Assembly: GCA_937980625.1 (NCBI GenBank)
Contig: CALJPJ010000256.1
Location: forward strand, 1 to 6,433
DNA: 6,433 bases
From: an uncultured Bdellovibrionales bacterium
GTDB taxonomy: Bacteria > Bdellovibrionota > Bdellovibrionia > Bdellovibrionales > UBA1609
Direction: 5' to 3'
Shown here piece by piece: positions 4,976-6,433 of the stretch (its first letter is position 1; every line of letters starts with the position of its first letter). Below the pieces are notes generated by a model. It did no database searches. It saw only the letters and a program-made list of their open reading frames with translations, and was not told the DNA's origin. A program made the position numbers and the translations under genes.

Positions 4976-6433
4976 TGTCTTCAGTCGCGATTATAGGAAA
5001 GCCTAACTCAGGTAAAAGTTTATTATTTAATTCTTTAACTGGTTTAAACCAGAAAGTAACTAATTTCCCTGGTATCACTGTTGATATTAAAAAAGGAAAG
5101 TCAAACGATCTAGAGCTTATTGATTTTCCTGGTATGTATAGCTTTAACTCAACGACTAAAGATGAAAATGTTGCCATTAAAAAATTTCAAAGTTTTTTGA
5201 ATGAAAAATCAATTAACCTTGTAGTCTGTGTGCTTGATGCGACAAACTTACAAGCAAGTTTAACTATCGGTGTTGAAATACTTAAAAGATCTATTGAAAA
5301 AAAAGTTCCAACTGTATTTGCCTTAAATATGATGGACGAAATTGAAAATAATAATTTAAGTATTAATACTGATGAAATATCCAAGAAGTTAGGTGCAAGA
5401 GTATTTCCGATTTCAGCAAAAACAGGTTTAGGCCTAGACAACTTAAAGAAATACTTAGGCGATAAAAAGTATGTTTTAAACGACTATACAAGTACTAAAC
5501 CCAGCTTTGAAGTTGCAAAACAGATTTCAAGTGATTACGGGATAAAAACAGATGTACTATTTTTAAAGCAAACGAAATTAGATAAATTCTTTTTATCTCC
5601 ATTTTTAGGGATTACAACTTTTGCACTTATCATGCTTGTATTATTTCAATCTATATTTACTTGGTCTGTGCCATTTATGGATTTTATTGAATTTATTATT
5701 GGTAAGTCTGGAGAGTTTGTAACTTCCTATATGTCTGATGGAGTTTTAAAAGATTTTACTGCTGAGGCTTTATTTGGTGGTGTTGGATCTTTTTTAGTGT
5801 TTGTTCCACAAATATTTTTTTTAACATTGATTGTTAGTTTTTTAGAAGACTCTGGTTACCTAGCTAGGGCGGCAATGATTTGTCACAAGCCATTAAAGTT
5901 TTTTGGTTTGTCAGGGAAAAGCTTTATCCCGTTTTTAACTGGACATGCTTGTGCTATACCGGCCATTTTTGCAGCCAGAACAATTGAGTCACCGCGCAGA
6001 CGTTTTATAACAATTTTAACTGTGCCTTTAATGAGCTGTTCGGCGAGGCTTCCTGTTTATGCTCTGTTAATTTCAGCAATTATTCCTACAACGACATATT
6101 TTGGTGGGCTGATTGGCTTGCAAGGTCTTACATTTTTTCTCTTATTTGCGTTAGGTGTATTGATGGCTTTATTGGTATCTATACTGTTGTCTAAAAGCAA
6201 AGCTACACAAAAAATATCAGATGCACCTTTTATCTTAGAACTTCCATCTTATCGTTTACCAAATATTAAATCTATTATAATTAAATCGCTACAAACAACC
6301 TGGTCTTTTGTGTCTAAGGCTGGGGGAATTATATTTACAGTCACTGTGGTTGTTTGGGTGTTGGGCTACTTTCCCAAAGGCGCTGGACACCTAGATAGTT
6401 CATTTTTATCTTACTTAGGACAGTTAATAGAGC
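4975..6433 (+). CDS. feoB: Ferrous iron transport protein B (3' end beyond window)
   Basis: FeoB is the inner-membrane Fe(II) transporter with an N-terminal G domain. All five G motifs are visible: GKPNSGKS (8-15), the threonine of FPGIT (35), DFPG (50-53), NMMD (118-121) and SAKTG (147-151). The membrane part begins near residue 205 with a KLDKFFLSPFLG segment. It contains the first Gate region with GGVGSFLVFVPQI (268-280), then FLEDSGYLARAA (289-300), GKSFIPFLTGHACAIPAI (314-331) and VPLMSCSARLPVY (350-362). The conserved cysteines 326 and 355 are present. Only about 40 residues lie between the G domain and the first membrane helix, where E. coli-type FeoB has a helical domain roughly twice that long, so this is a short-type FeoB. 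The start ATG overlaps the feoA stop by one base. The frame stays open for 486 codons to the window edge; the C-terminal part is not in view. No feoC is seen upstream. Confidence 0.97.
   Translation, partial: MSSVAIIGKPNSGKSLLFNSLTGLNQKVTNFPGITVDIKKGKSNDLELIDFPGMYSFNSTTKDENVAIKKFQSFLNEKSINLVVCVLDATNLQASLTIGVEILKRSIEKKVPTVFALNMMDEIENNNLSINTDEISKKLGARVFPISAKTGLGLDNLKKYLGDKKYVLNDYTSTKPSFEVAKQISSDYGIKTDVLFLKQTKLDKFFLSPFLGITTFALIMLVLFQSIFTWSVPFMDFIEFIIGKSGEFVTSYMSDGVLKDFTAEALFGGVGSFLVFVPQIFFLTLIVSFLEDSGYLARAAMICHKPLKFFGLSGKSFIPFLTGHACAIPAIFAARTIESPRRRFITILTVPLMSCSARLPVYALLISAIIPTTTYFGGLIGLQGLTFFLLFALGVLMALLVSILLSKSKATQKISDAPFILELPSYRLPNIKSIIIKSLQTTWSFVSKAGGIIFTVTVVVWVLGYFPKGAGHLDSSFLSYLGQLIE

Noticed and set aside
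4968..5177. 69-codon open frame on the - strand
   Set aside because: It lies fully inside feoB in antisense, covering the G1-G3 motifs whose coding is unmistakable on the + strand.
5187..5441. 84-codon open frame on the - strand
   Set aside because: Antisense to the feoB G4/G5 region; no ribosome site and no recognisable protein features.

Overview
This is a strongly A+T-rich stretch of bacterial DNA. Three of its genes begin with Sec-type signal peptides (residues such as AYA, VKA and AFA before the cleavage point). Together with the FeoA/FeoB pair this suggests a Gram-negative bacterium. The mix of a cysteine-repeat protein, small secreted proteins of unknown role and a short-type FeoB would fit a marine member of the Bdellovibrionota (Halobacteriovorax/Bacteriovorax type), but a low-GC gammaproteobacterium is also possible. 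The taxon is an inference, not something read directly from the sequence.

Layout. Positions 1-145 are non-coding or degraded sequence with a sharply GC-rich island (66-125, 36 of 60 bases G or C). They are followed by a + strand gene (146-1123) encoding a 23-cysteine protein built from an exact 56-residue repeat; its start is doubtful and it lacks a signal peptide. A small secreted protein follows (1332-1697). A hairpin terminator (1726-1760) separates it from a convergent two-gene operon on the - strand. That operon reads EamA/DMT-type transporter (3549 to 2656) and then a secreted protein with an internal LFG...AH...L duplication (2640 to 1768), with 15 bases between them.

A divergent regulatory region (3550-3828) carries two inverted repeats. 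One of them encloses a perfect TATAAT box in front of a secreted phospholipase-A2-like protein with a CCxxHD catalytic motif (3829-4395). Next is a 349-base gap containing the most striking non-coding element here: a 123-nt near-perfect foldback (4458-4580) whose only two outer-arm mismatches become G-U pairs in + strand RNA. The window closes with feoA (4745-4975), which overlaps feoB by one base; feoB is cut by the window edge at 6433.

Function. The only pathway that can be assigned firmly is ferrous iron uptake (FeoA/FeoB, inner membrane). The rest is accessory: export of unknown small molecules by the DMT transporter, and secreted or periplasmic proteins, one of them a possible lipase. 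No mobile-element gene, CRISPR array, tRNA or rRNA was recognised. The best candidates for something undescribed are the 4458-4580 foldback, the palindrome around the PLA2-like promoter and the cysteine-repeat protein.
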